From an uncultured Prevotellaceae bacterium (GTDB lineage: Bacteria > Bacteroidota > Bacteroidia > Bacteroidales > Bacteroidaceae), in NCBI GenBank assembly GCA_946188345.1, contig CAMHUI010000019.1, positions 1 to 43,803 on the forward strand: a stretch of 43,803 nucleotides of DNA. The letters run 5' to 3'. A program made the translations under genes and the position numbers. Positions 28,638 through 36,688 of the stretch are shown here, in pieces (the stretch's first letter is position 1; each line of letters begins with the position of its first letter). The notes beneath the pieces are model-generated. The model was not told where the DNA came from. It did no database searches and was given only the letters and a program-made list of their open reading frames with translations.

Positions 28638-29198
28638 ATGAAGAAATTCATCATCATCCTGATAGGTCTGAGCACTGCCCTCACCGGCAGAGCCCAGACC
28701 TTTATTGAACACCTGCAGGAAAAACCACAGGCAGGTCAGGGAACCATCACCGTCGTCCAGAGTAAGGAAATCACCGACCTCGTCAACGGCAGAGCGGCAC
28801 TTCCCAAGATAAATAAGCCTGCCAACACCACCCCCTCCAAGCCCAAGGAGAAAAAAGAGGCAGAACACAAGAAATCCGTCACGGCACATGTCGACACCAT
28901 TACCACATCAGCTGGCAAGAAGATGGTCGTAGGAGGCACCAAGGTTGACGGCTACAGGGTGCAAGTCTATGCAGGAGGCAACTCCCGGGAAGACAAGCGT
29001 ACGGCACAACGGATAGGAGCGGAGGTGAAAGCACTCTTCCCAGAGCAGCCCGTCTTCGTGCATTTCAATTCTCCCCGATGGATTTGCCGCGTAGGCAACT
29101 TCAGAAGCCAGGAAGAAGCGAATGAACTGCTGCAGGCCCTGCGGAAGCTGGGTTACAGCGAGTCGTGCCTGATTAAAGGCAAGATAACAGTCAAGTAA
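28638..29198 (+). CDS. Exported SPOR-domain protein
   Basis: The 186-aa protein has a signal peptide (MKKFIIILIGLSTALTGRAQ), a charged linker (about 60-85, KPKEKKEAEHKK) and a C-terminal SPOR domain at about 104-186 (GYRVQVYAGGNSREDKRTAQ, VHFNSPRWICRVGNFRSQEEANELLQALRKLGY). SPOR domains bind denuded glycan strands of peptidoglycan, mostly at the division site. The position between tpiA and folE (6 and 18 bp gaps) puts it in their transcript without a metabolic reason; the order may be a conserved Bacteroidota arrangement. Confidence 0.85.
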   Translation: MKKFIIILIGLSTALTGRAQTFIEHLQEKPQAGQGTITVVQSKEITDLVNGRAALPKINKPANTTPSKPKEKKEAEHKKSVTAHVDTITTSAGKKMVVGGTKVDGYRVQVYAGGNSREDKRTAQRIGAEVKALFPEQPVFVHFNSPRWICRVGNFRSQEEANELLQALRKLGYSESCLIKGKITVK

Positions 29199-29216
29199 AC
29201 GATAACAAGACAATCC

Positions 29217-29810
29217 ATGACAACAGAAAACGAATACCGTCCAGGTCTGGAGGAGCTGGCGGGACACTATAAAGACATCATCTCCTTGCTCGGCGAGGAC
29301 GTCAACCGCGAAGGACTGGAAAAGACTCCGATGCGCGTGGCAAAAGCCATGCAAGTGCTCACCAGAGGCTATCAGCAAGACCCCAGAAAGGTTCTCACCG
29401 ATGCACTCTTCGAGGAAAAATATGACCAGATGGTCATCGTCAAGGACATAGATTTCTTCTCCATGTGCGAGCACCACATGCTGCCTTTCTATGGCAAGGC
29501 CCATGTGGCCTATATACCCAACGGGCGCATCACCGGTCTCTCGAAGATAGCCCGCGTGGTGGATATCTTCAGCCATCGTCTCCAGGTGCAAGAGCGTCTC
29601 ACACAGCAGATTAAAGACTGCATCAACGAGACCCTCAAGCCGCTCGGCGTGATGGTCGTCATCGAGGCCAAGCATATGTGCATGCAGATGCGGGGAGTTG
29701 AGAAACAGAACAGCATCACTACCACCAGTGACTTCTGCGGAGCCTTCAACCAAGCCAAGACTCGTGAGGAGTTCATGAACCTGCTGAGAGGCGAATCCAA
29801 ACGGATATAA
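29217..29810 (+). CDS. folE: GTP cyclohydrolase I
   Basis: The enzyme turns GTP into dihydroneopterin triphosphate, the first step to tetrahydrofolate. It is 197 aa. Zinc ligands are Cys84 and His87 in [12 protein letters not shown], plus Cys155 in [11 protein letters not shown]. The [27 protein letters not shown] segment carries the substrate-binding and catalytic residues. This is the zinc-dependent type IA form. It ends the tpiA operon; 157 bp follow before the lipoprotein gene, with no promoter box I can identify. Confidence 0.96.
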   Translation: MTTENEYRPGLEELAGHYKDIISLLGEDVNREGLEKTPMRVAKAMQVLTRGYQQDPRKVLTDALFEEKYDQMVIVKDIDFFSMCEHHMLPFYGKAHVAYIPNGRITGLSKIARVVDIFSHRLQVQERLTQQIKDCINETLKPLGVMVVIEAKHMCMQMRGVEKQNSITTTSDFCGAFNQAKTREEFMNLLRGESKRI

Positions 29811-29967
29811 GTCATCCCGACGGCTAAGACGCGAAGACAAGAGAGCAATGGCAGGCAAAGAAGGATGAGCCCTGCAATATCTCCCAGGCAGGCGTGTCCT
29901 AAACAGCATAGAATAAGAAACAGAATAAGCAATAGACTTTTTAAACAGAGAAAGGATAAAATAGAAA

Positions 29968-30633
29968 ATGAAAAGTTTCAGATTTCTGATGGCTATTGCC
30001 ATCGTATCCATGGCCTTTGTGGCCTGTATCAGCGACGATGTAGATGACGACAAGGAGCGCAAGGTGAGCTATAAGGAACTCACGGCAGAAGAACAGCAGG
30101 CTGTTCATGACAGGCTCAGTGGCGAATATACCACCTATGTCTTTTTTACCGATGCCGACAAGCAGAAGACTGATTCTGTGCTTGTGCACTGGGAGATGAA
30201 TCCTGAGGAGTCGACAGCCACCTGCACCGACTTCCCGGTCTATATCTTCCGCAACTATGTCGTCTCTGATGTTGTGAAAGATGTGCTCAAGAGAGTCGAC
30301 CGTCAGCCTATTACCTTCAAGTTTACCACCGACCCTGTTGTGCTTGAGGCTAACTACAATGCTGAGATTTTTTACTATCCTCTCACTATCAAGGACCGTG
30401 TCACCTTCAACCTTGACGAGGAAGGTAAGGAATATGCAGCGATAGAGTTCAGCACACAGTTTACCAGCATCAACACCATCTACACCCAGATGGCCATCCT
30501 CGACAAGAAGGACCTTTATGGCGTTCTGCTTGTTAAAGTCGTCGAGGCCAACCAGATAGCCCGCAACGTCAACTTGATGCTTCCCTTCCAGACTCCTTAC
30601 AAGAAAGCTGACAAGCCAGCCGACGAGGCTTAA
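29968..30633 (+). CDS. Putative surface lipoprotein, unknown function
   Basis: The 221-aa protein has a lipoprotein signal: a hydrophobic stretch ending in MAFVAC (Cys20). The residues right after the cysteine, ISDDVDDDKE, are strongly acidic, the feature of the Bacteroidota lipoprotein export signal that sends lipoproteins to the cell surface. The mature part is mostly beta-structure with pairs such as VTFNLDEEGKEYAAIEF. I do not recognise a named family with certainty. It lies 36 bp before xth on the same strand. Confidence 0.7.
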   Translation: MKSFRFLMAIAIVSMAFVACISDDVDDDKERKVSYKELTAEEQQAVHDRLSGEYTTYVFFTDADKQKTDSVLVHWEMNPEESTATCTDFPVYIFRNYVVSDVVKDVLKRVDRQPITFKFTTDPVVLEANYNAEIFYYPLTIKDRVTFNLDEEGKEYAAIEFSTQFTSINTIYTQMAILDKKDLYGVLLVKVVEANQIARNVNLMLPFQTPYKKADKPADEA

Positions 30634-30669
30634 GGTTTGTTTTCCCTAACCCCTAACCTCCCAACGTTT

Positions 30670-31419
30670 ATGAAATTTATCTCATGGAATGTCAACGGCC
30701 TTCGTGCCGTCGTAGGTAAGGATTTTGCCCAAAGTTTCCAGCAACTGGATGCAGACTTCTTCTGTCTGCAAGAGACAAAGATGCAGGAAGGGCAGCTCGA
30801 CCTGCAGTTCCCTGGCTATCAGTCCTATTGGAACTATGCCGACAAGAAGGGTTATAGCGGTACGGCCATCTTTACCCGCCGTCAGCCTCTTGGCGTAACC
30901 TACGGCATCGGCATCGATGAGCACGACCACGAGGGGCGAGTCATCACGCTCGAGATGGAGAACTTCTTCCTGGTGTGCTGCTATACGCCGAACTCTCAGG
31001 ATGGCCTTCGCCGGCTTGACTATCGCATGAGATGGGAGGATGACTTCCGTGCCTACCTCCTGCGGCTCGACCAGCAGAAACCTGTCATTCTCTGCGGCGA
31101 CCTGAACGTGGCACATGAGGAGATTGACCTGAAGAACCCGAAGACCAACCGCCAGAATGCAGGCTTTACCGACCAAGAGCGGCAGAAGATGACGCAGTTG
31201 CTTGAAGCTGGATTCATAGATACCTTCCGCACGCTTTATCCTGAACAGGTCACTTATTCCTGGTGGTCGTATCGTTTCCAAGCTCGGCAGAAGAATGCGG
31301 GTTGGCGTATCGACTACTTCATCACGTCCTCGAGGCTGCAACCGTCAATAGTCGACGCGAAGATTCACACCGACATCATGGGTAGCGACCACTGTCCAGT
31401 GGAGCTGTTGATCAAGTGA
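30670..31419 (+). CDS. xth: Exodeoxyribonuclease III / AP endonuclease
   Basis: This is a base-excision-repair nuclease of the exonuclease III (ExoA) type. The 249-aa product starts at the ATG at 30670 (MKFISWNVNGLRA), the exact family N-terminus; an upstream ATG at 30637 would add 11 residues. Asn7 and Glu35 (CLQETK) bind metal, GDLNVAH contains the catalytic Asp/Asn pair, and GSDHCPVELLIK holds Asp240-His241. A strong hairpin terminator follows. Confidence 0.96.
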   Translation: MKFISWNVNGLRAVVGKDFAQSFQQLDADFFCLQETKMQEGQLDLQFPGYQSYWNYADKKGYSGTAIFTRRQPLGVTYGIGIDEHDHEGRVITLEMENFFLVCCYTPNSQDGLRRLDYRMRWEDDFRAYLLRLDQQKPVILCGDLNVAHEEIDLKNPKTNRQNAGFTDQERQKMTQLLEAGFIDTFRTLYPEQVTYSWWSYRFQARQKNAGWRIDYFITSSRLQPSIVDAKIHTDIMGSDHCPVELLIK

Positions 31420-31467
31420 AGAGTTTATAGTTTAGGCTCGAAGGTCTGAAGTATAATAGTAAAAAAG

Positions 31468-31508
31468 AAGAGCGGAGAAGCAAACGATTTGCTTCTCCGC
31501 TCTTTCTG
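31468..31508. terminator. Bidirectional terminator between xth and the lipoprotein gene
   Basis: A perfect 17-bp stem (AAGAGCGGAGAAGCAAA against its complement) surrounds a 3-nt CGA loop, with an A-run before and T-rich sequence after. It lies between two convergent genes and can serve both. Confidence 0.85.
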
Positions 31509-31562
31509 TTTAACCTTTACTCACGCGGAATCCTTGTGGGAATCCGTGAAGTAGGGGGTGAC

Positions 31563-32525
31563 TTACTGCATCACGAAGGTGAGGGCAGCCTTGTAGTTCT
31601 TGTTGCCCTTGATATCGGTGCTGAGCTTGAACGAGCACTGGTTGCCATTGAAGTCGATGGCAATCTTGGTGTTGTCGGTGAAGTACTTGTTACCCATTCC
31701 CTTGTCCTTGAGCTTGAGGTTGAGGGTGTTGAACTGGCTGTTGGCCCATGTCCAGTCGCCTGCGTCAACAACACCGTCTGTATACTTCAGCGTGATAAGT
31801 CCGTCGGCGCTGACAGTTACGCTTTCAATGCTCTTGTTGAAGTCTTCCACTTCGTCCTCGGTGAAGGTGGCTCCGTGCTTTTCTGCTTCAGCGCGTATTG
31901 CATCGAGGTTGCCGCCAGAGATTTCCTTGTAGGCCTTGACATCGCCTTCCAGGTCGATAATCATCTTGTTGACGGTCCATGTGCGGACGAGGTAGGTGAG
32001 GATTTGTCCACCGGTGCCGATGGTAGCCTTTATCAAAGCATCAGCAGGGCTGGTGGTGTTGAAGGTGATGGGGTTCCATCCGGGGATGGTAATGGTCACA
32101 TTGGCAGAGATGCCTGTAGCCACGGATGCACGGGTAGGTGCAGTTGCCACCGTCGGCTGTTCCTCGGTAAATGTGCCCTTGATGGTCTTGCCGTTGAAAG
32201 TGAAGGTTTTATCCTTGATGGTTACCTTTTCTTCGACGAACTTAGTCTCGCCGTCCTTCATCTTGACTTCTACTACGCCGTAGCCGCTCTCGGTGATGGA
32301 TACTCCGACAATCTTGCCTGCTACTTCTTCTATGTCATTCTGAGCGTAGATGCCTTCGATGCCTCCCATTGACAGGTCATAGCTGATAGCTTCTTTTGCA
32401 TAGGGTGCCTCGGTGAGGGTTACGTTCTTCTTGCTTTCGTTGCCTCCTTCATCGTCGCTATCGCCACAGGAGGTGATGCTCAATGCTGCTATGGCAGCAA
32501 AGGCATAGAAAAAAAATTTCTTCAT
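31563..32525 (-). CDS. Putative surface lipoprotein, unknown function
   Basis: The 320-aa protein has a lipobox (ALSITSC, Cys20) followed by GDSDDEGGNES, an acidic stretch of the type that directs lipoproteins to the outer surface. The body is rich in beta strands and Thr/Lys (EEKVTIKDKTFTFNGKTIKGTF) and could form repeated sandwich domains. I know no family for it. It starts 51 bp after the stop of the beta-barrel gene upstream with no promoter between them, so the two are one unit and may form a surface complex. Confidence 0.7.
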   Translation of the reverse strand: MKKFFFYAFAAIAALSITSCGDSDDEGGNESKKNVTLTEAPYAKEAISYDLSMGGIEGIYAQNDIEEVAGKIVGVSITESGYGVVEVKMKDGETKFVEEKVTIKDKTFTFNGKTIKGTFTEEQPTVATAPTRASVATGISANVTITIPGWNPITFNTTSPADALIKATIGTGGQILTYLVRTWTVNKMIIDLEGDVKAYKEISGGNLDAIRAEAEKHGATFTEDEVEDFNKSIESVTVSADGLITLKYTDGVVDAGDWTWANSQFNTLNLKLKDKGMGNKYFTDNTKIAIDFNGNQCSFKLSTDIKGNKNYKAALTFVMQ

Positions 32526-32576
32526 AATGCTTACTGTTTTTTTTAAGATTATAGGTTTGTTCTTATGCTGTGTCGA

Positions 32577-33338
32577 TTAGAAGATGCGTCCGTTGATACG
32601 GAAGCTGATGACGGGGCATACGGAGATTTTCTCCATGATGTCGAACACCTTGTCGGCGTCTTCGTTGTTGACGTCTTGCTTGGTGAGCTTGCTGTAGGAT
32701 ATGTTTCCGAAGTCGTCCTTGGTGTTGGTCCATACGCCGGGTGAGCCCCAGAACTGCACACCGAGGTCGAAGTTGAAGGATACACGCTTCTTGGGCACTG
32801 CACGGCCGAAACCGATTCCGAGGTAGGGCTTGAACTTGGCTACCTTGATGTCGGCCTCTACGTTACCCTGACTGTCAGAGGTTACGCGGTAGTCGCCGAG
32901 CTTGATACCTGCTGTTCCCCAGTCGGCGGGGTTCAAGAAGGGCTCTGTGTTGCGTGCGGTGACAAGCTTGTCGGCACCGATATAGGCACCTGCCGTGAGG
33001 CGGAAGCTGCTGCCCTTGAAGGGGTAGACATCGAGCAGAACTTTGAAGTCTTTCTTGTTGAGCTTGCCTTCAACCTCTACTTCGTCGGCAATGATGGTGG
33101 GGTCATCGGAATCGATGTCGACATCAGTCTTGTAGCTGAGGCTGGGCAGGAAAGCGTAGCCCACGCGGACGGCCAGATAGTCGGTCACGGGGGTGGCTAA
33201 TTCAAAGTTCACTCCGTTGAGCACACCTACACCTACGCCTACGCCGAGGTGGTTGAACATGTTTTTGTCTTCTTGAGCATTGACACTCTGGCTCAGAGCC
33301 ATCAATGCGGCAACGAGAAGGAATGTGAATTTCTTCAT
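32577..33338 (-). CDS. Outer-membrane beta-barrel protein (porin-like)
   Basis: The 253-aa protein has a signal peptide (cleavage near SVNAQ, about residue 21). Alternating amphipathic strands follow (LGVGVGVGVLNGVNFELAT, YLAVRVGYAFLPSL, KPYLGIGFGRAV, VSFNFDLGVQFW), and it ends in a phenylalanine, the BAM recognition signal. This indicates an 8- to 10-strand barrel of the OmpW/Opacity-like kind. No ligand can be inferred. It has its own promoter and is followed by the lipoprotein. Confidence 0.82.
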   Translation of the reverse strand: MKKFTFLLVAALMALSQSVNAQEDKNMFNHLGVGVGVGVLNGVNFELATPVTDYLAVRVGYAFLPSLSYKTDVDIDSDDPTIIADEVEVEGKLNKKDFKVLLDVYPFKGSSFRLTAGAYIGADKLVTARNTEPFLNPADWGTAGIKLGDYRVTSDSQGNVEADIKVAKFKPYLGIGFGRAVPKKRVSFNFDLGVQFWGSPGVWTNTKDDFGNISYSKLTKQDVNNEDADKVFDIMEKISVCPVISFRINGRIF

Positions 33339-33420
33339 AGTGCTGGTGGGTTTAAAGGATTAATAGTGTTTTTTTTAGCTGAATTCTTGCGTGTTGAGTC
33401 TCTTTAACAATGAGATACTG

Positions 33421-33428
33421 CAAATTTA
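33421..33428 (-). promoter_or_regulatory. Promoter of the barrel/lipoprotein unit
   Basis: TAAATTTG on the minus strand has TTTG (CAAA on the plus strand at 33449-33452) exactly 20 nt upstream. Confidence 0.78.
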
Positions 33429-33556
33429 CACATTTTAAACTATACCACCAAATAAAGCGAAGATTATTTTCTATAATTCGCAAAAATTCTTCATTTTTTC
33501 CGCAAATGAATGTGAAAAAGTATTGATGTGGTCTGGCTTTTTTTGCGACCAAAAGT

Positions 33557-33666
33557 CAGTCCCATATCTGGTCTTGTCGTGACCAAGGGCTGGTCTCATT
33601 GTGACCAAGGGCTGGTCTCATTGTGACCAAGGGCTGGTCTCATTGTGACCAGTGGCTGGTCATTTT
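33557..33666. repeat. 22-bp-period tandem array C (3 identical units plus 2 variants)
   Basis: Units start at 33557, 33579, 33601, 33623 and 33645. The three at 33579-33644 are identical over all 22 bp and contain GACCAAGGGCTGGTC, with GACCA and TGGTC as inverted arms. The last is a variant with longer arms (GACCAG/CTGGTC). The first keeps only the CTGGTCTtgt half. Just before it, GACCAAAAGTC at 33547 resembles the unit of arrays A and D. Confidence 0.88.
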
Positions 33667-33706
33667 GTGACGAACAATAAATGGTTGTGGGATTGACTAA
33701 AAACGA

Positions 33707-34918
33707 TTAGTCGACGGTGGTGAACTGCACGGGAATCTTCATGCGCACGTCGACGGGCTGGCCTGCCATCCGCCCGGGAGTCCATCGGGGCATGGAGCGC
33801 AACACGCGAACGATCTCACGGTCGACAAGGGGGCTGATGGTCTCGATGACGACGATGTCGCTGATGGTACCATCGGCTTTCACCAGGAACTCGGCCAGGC
33901 ATTTGCCCTTGTTTACCAGCGATTCGTCGGTGGGCAACTGCAGGTGGTCGGTGAGAAACTGCTTCATCGCGGCAGCGCCTCCCGGGAAGGCTGGGGCTTC
34001 GTCGCAGAGGGTGTAGATGGGCTGGCCGGTGCCTTGATAGATGCTCACGGTGGGGTTTTCGGCGGTTTTCCCGCGGCGCTTCTTGCCTTTGCCAGGCTTA
34101 GCCTTGATGAGTTCCCGGCCGGGTTGGGTGAGATAGGAGGCGGCTGTGGTCCATCCGTCGTCTGAAGCATTGAGCATGTCGTCGTAGCTGAAGAGCGACG
34201 TAAACTTCACCTTCTGCCCGTCGACGGTGTAGGTGCCGAGCACGAGCAGCTGCTGTTCTAACAGGCAGCCGTTCTCGAGGTTCATGGCTTCTACGATTTC
34301 CGGAATGGGCACGAGCGAATGGTCGACGACCAGTTGCATGAACGGGCCAAGGCCTTCCTCGCGGGTGAGGTCGTGGAGCCATCGTTGGGTGCTGACGATG
34401 TCGTTCAGCTGCAGCACCTGTTGCGAGGCGATGTCGTAGGTGATGAGTGCTTCCGTGGTGTCAGCCTGCTGGGCGGAGAAGCGCTGTGGCTGGACGGTGC
34501 GCGAGAGGAAGTAGGTATCGAAGCGTCCTTTCACGCCACCCATGTGGCGCAGAAGGATGTCAGTGTAGCAGTATTTCTCGGGGTCAGGCAGGGTGTCAAG
34601 CGATGTGACAGGCTGCCCGTAGTGGTTGCGGAAGGCCTCATAGGCCGGAGTGAACTCGCTGTTGTCGGCTACCCCCAGTAGCTCGTGGGCCAGAAGTGCT
34701 TGCAGCGTTGCAGGCCGCTGGCCGTCGATAGCTTCTGGCCATTCCAGCTCTGCATCGATAACGTTCATCTGGTCGCCCTGGTGATAGTATAGGTGTTCCT
34801 TCACGTAGCGCATGCCATAGCGAGCCACGATGGTGTCGTTCTGTGCCTGCAGCAAGGTGGGGAACAGAAGGAGGACCGGGAGAATGACCCTATGCAGAAT
34901 AGTATTTAGCGACTTCAA
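33707..34918 (-). CDS. Exported DUF3298-like protein with C-terminal TonB-like domain
   Basis: The 403-aa protein has a signal peptide (cleavage near LLQAQ, about residue 26). The middle part (about 130-270) resembles the RsiV/DUF3298 fold: ITYDIASQQVLQLNDIVSTQ and the helix before it. A TonB-C-terminal-type domain follows at about 308-403 (PAFPGGAAAMKQFLTDHLQLP, EFLVKADGTISDIVVIETISP, MPRWTPGRMAGQPVDVRMKIPV). The N-terminal segment looks like a signal peptide and not a TonB anchor. The ATG lies 4 bp after the stop of the endonuclease gene, so it is last in the five-gene operon and translationally linked. It could have a scaffold role in surface export; this is inference. Confidence 0.78.
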   Translation of the reverse strand: MKSLNTILHRVILPVLLLFPTLLQAQNDTIVARYGMRYVKEHLYYHQGDQMNVIDAELEWPEAIDGQRPATLQALLAHELLGVADNSEFTPAYEAFRNHYGQPVTSLDTLPDPEKYCYTDILLRHMGGVKGRFDTYFLSRTVQPQRFSAQQADTTEALITYDIASQQVLQLNDIVSTQRWLHDLTREEGLGPFMQLVVDHSLVPIPEIVEAMNLENGCLLEQQLLVLGTYTVDGQKVKFTSLFSYDDMLNASDDGWTTAASYLTQPGRELIKAKPGKGKKRRGKTAENPTVSIYQGTGQPIYTLCDEAPAFPGGAAAMKQFLTDHLQLPTDESLVNKGKCLAEFLVKADGTISDIVVIETISPLVDREIVRVLRSMPRWTPGRMAGQPVDVRMKIPVQFTTVD

Positions 34919-34922
34919 ATGC

Positions 34923-36653
34923 TTAATGTTGGATGAATTTCTTTCCGCCTCGGATGTAAACTCCTTTTTGGGCGTGACGGTTCAGTCTTCGGCCCTGCAG
35001 GTCGAAGAGCGGCTCTTGTGAGATGGTTGCGAAAGCATTGGCAGCGATATCCGTTGAGGGGATGAGCCGATAGAGCGTCACGGGGTTCTGTCCGCCGGTA
35101 TAGCAGCGGAAGATGCTGGCGCCCTTGTTGTATCTCAGCGAGTAGTCGCTGTAACCTACGTTGACGATGTCGGTAGCAGATGTAGACGGTGAAATGGTCC
35201 ACTGTGCGCCGGCATTGCTGGCATCAGTGGTGGTGTCGAGGGAGTTGGCCTTTGAGAGCAGTGCCATATAGGTTCCGCCGAAGTTGAAGGCCCAGTTGCC
35301 TCCTACGGTCTCAAGCGTCATCACGAGGGGTTTCTCGTTGAGCTCGGAGGCATCGATGATGCCGTTGTTGATGAGCACCTCGGTGTTCAGACCGCGGTTG
35401 TTGGCGATGCTGGTGATGACGCGTCCCTGGCCAGCCGACTCTTCGTAGACGATGATGTATCGGTCGCCGGCCTGCAGGTCGGCCGAAGAAGATACTTTGG
35501 CATAGCGGTCGCCCGAGGGTTGTGGCATCGGCTCGTCGGAGATGATGAACTCTGCCTTGACGATGCGGCTCTGGTCTCCCTCCTTGATGGCAATGGCCTT
35601 CAGGGTGCCACTCTCTGTGATGGTGAGCGGGCTGGTGTAGCGCTGTGTTGCGGCGGACGGCGTCGAGTCGTAGCCGTCTTCAAAGGCGTCGAAGGTGAAA
35701 TAGATGTCGGCACCCGTAGTGGGGCATGTGATGCTTACTTCCTGCTGGCCGTAGAAGGTGCCTCCGGCAGGAGAGATGACGGGCTCGCTGACGGTAATGG
35801 TGCCTGTGCCGTCGTAGTTGTCGTAGGAGAATGTCACATCGGTCTTGCTGCCAAAGATATATTCTTCGAGTCCGGGATAATCGACGAAGGGGTTGCGGTT
35901 GCCCTGCACTTTCTGGACAGCTTCGTTTCGGGCTTGCTCAACTGCGTCGATGGGATCGAGCTTCGACCAGCGCATCATCATGTCGAGCACCCACTTCTTG
36001 AGTCCGGGATACTTGTTGCCGTCGAACACCTCGCTGGCCCTGGCATTGCCCGTCCAGCCGCTGATGCGGTCTTCGTAGCAGGTAACCATATAAAAATAGA
36101 TACGCGCAATGTCGCCCTTCACCTCGTCGTTGGGTTCGAAGACGGTGCCGCTGTAGCCCGTCGTGGTGCAACGGCCCAGCTTGCTGTAGGCATTGTTCGA
36201 CTTGTATATGTCGCCATTGTTCTCGCCGAAGGGGTAGTCGCTGCGGCGGTTGTTGACGTAGCCGTCGGTGGGAACGACGTGTACGATGTCGCTCACCATG
36301 GGGCTGGCCTTCGAGAACCAGCTCTGCGGCACGCTATGTTCGCGGTTATAGACATCTCCCTCCTTCTTGTAAGAGCCGGCCTTGTCGGTGCCATGGCGGA
36401 ACTTGGTGGTGTTGGAATACCAGTCGCGCACATAGCCGTCAGGACGTGTGTCTGTCTTCTCGTAGGCCTTGATAAGTCCATCGTAGCTGACCACATCGGG
36501 GTTCTTGATGATGTTGAAGAATGCCGTCTTCAGCGCCTGGCCTTTCTTGCCGTTGGCGCTCTGATAGTAGGTGCCTGTGCCGTTGGGGCCTTGTGACCAT
36601 GCACAGGCAACCGACAGCAGCAGGACGAGAGATGCTATAATCCTTTTGTTCAT
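34923..36653 (-). CDS. Secreted endonuclease I with CHB-type domain and T9SS-like tail
   Basis: The 576-aa protein has a signal peptide (cleavage near CAWSQ, about residue 20) and an endonuclease I domain to about 290. The active-site segment is NREHSVPQSWF (Glu105, His106) and the second part is DIVHVVPTDGYVNNRRSDYPFG. This is the Vvn/EndA type of nuclease that degrades extracellular DNA. It is followed by a chitobiase-C-like sandwich (about 295-370, ISPAGGTFYGQQEVSITC), a third domain, and a tail PLFDLQGRRLNRHAQKGVYI of the Bacteroidota C-terminal sorting type. Extracellular or surface nutrient and phosphate scavenging is likely. Confidence 0.88.
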   Translation of the reverse strand: MNKRIIASLVLLLSVACAWSQGPNGTGTYYQSANGKKGQALKTAFFNIIKNPDVVSYDGLIKAYEKTDTRPDGYVRDWYSNTTKFRHGTDKAGSYKKEGDVYNREHSVPQSWFSKASPMVSDIVHVVPTDGYVNNRRSDYPFGENNGDIYKSNNAYSKLGRCTTTGYSGTVFEPNDEVKGDIARIYFYMVTCYEDRISGWTGNARASEVFDGNKYPGLKKWVLDMMMRWSKLDPIDAVEQARNEAVQKVQGNRNPFVDYPGLEEYIFGSKTDVTFSYDNYDGTGTITVSEPVISPAGGTFYGQQEVSITCPTTGADIYFTFDAFEDGYDSTPSAATQRYTSPLTITESGTLKAIAIKEGDQSRIVKAEFIISDEPMPQPSGDRYAKVSSSADLQAGDRYIIVYEESAGQGRVITSIANNRGLNTEVLINNGIIDASELNEKPLVMTLETVGGNWAFNFGGTYMALLSKANSLDTTTDASNAGAQWTISPSTSATDIVNVGYSDYSLRYNKGASIFRCYTGGQNPVTLYRLIPSTDIAANAFATISQEPLFDLQGRRLNRHAQKGVYIRGGKKFIQH

Positions 36654-36688
36654 GTTAGTAGATTGGAATAAAGATGGTTTAGGAATCG

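Larger units (their letters stand above)
33339..33706. other. Intergenic region with promoter and array C
   Basis: This 368-bp gap lies between the five-gene hydrolase operon and the barrel gene, all on the minus strand. It holds the barrel promoter and 22-bp array C; no gene and no ordinary T-tailed terminator is seen. Confidence 0.65.
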
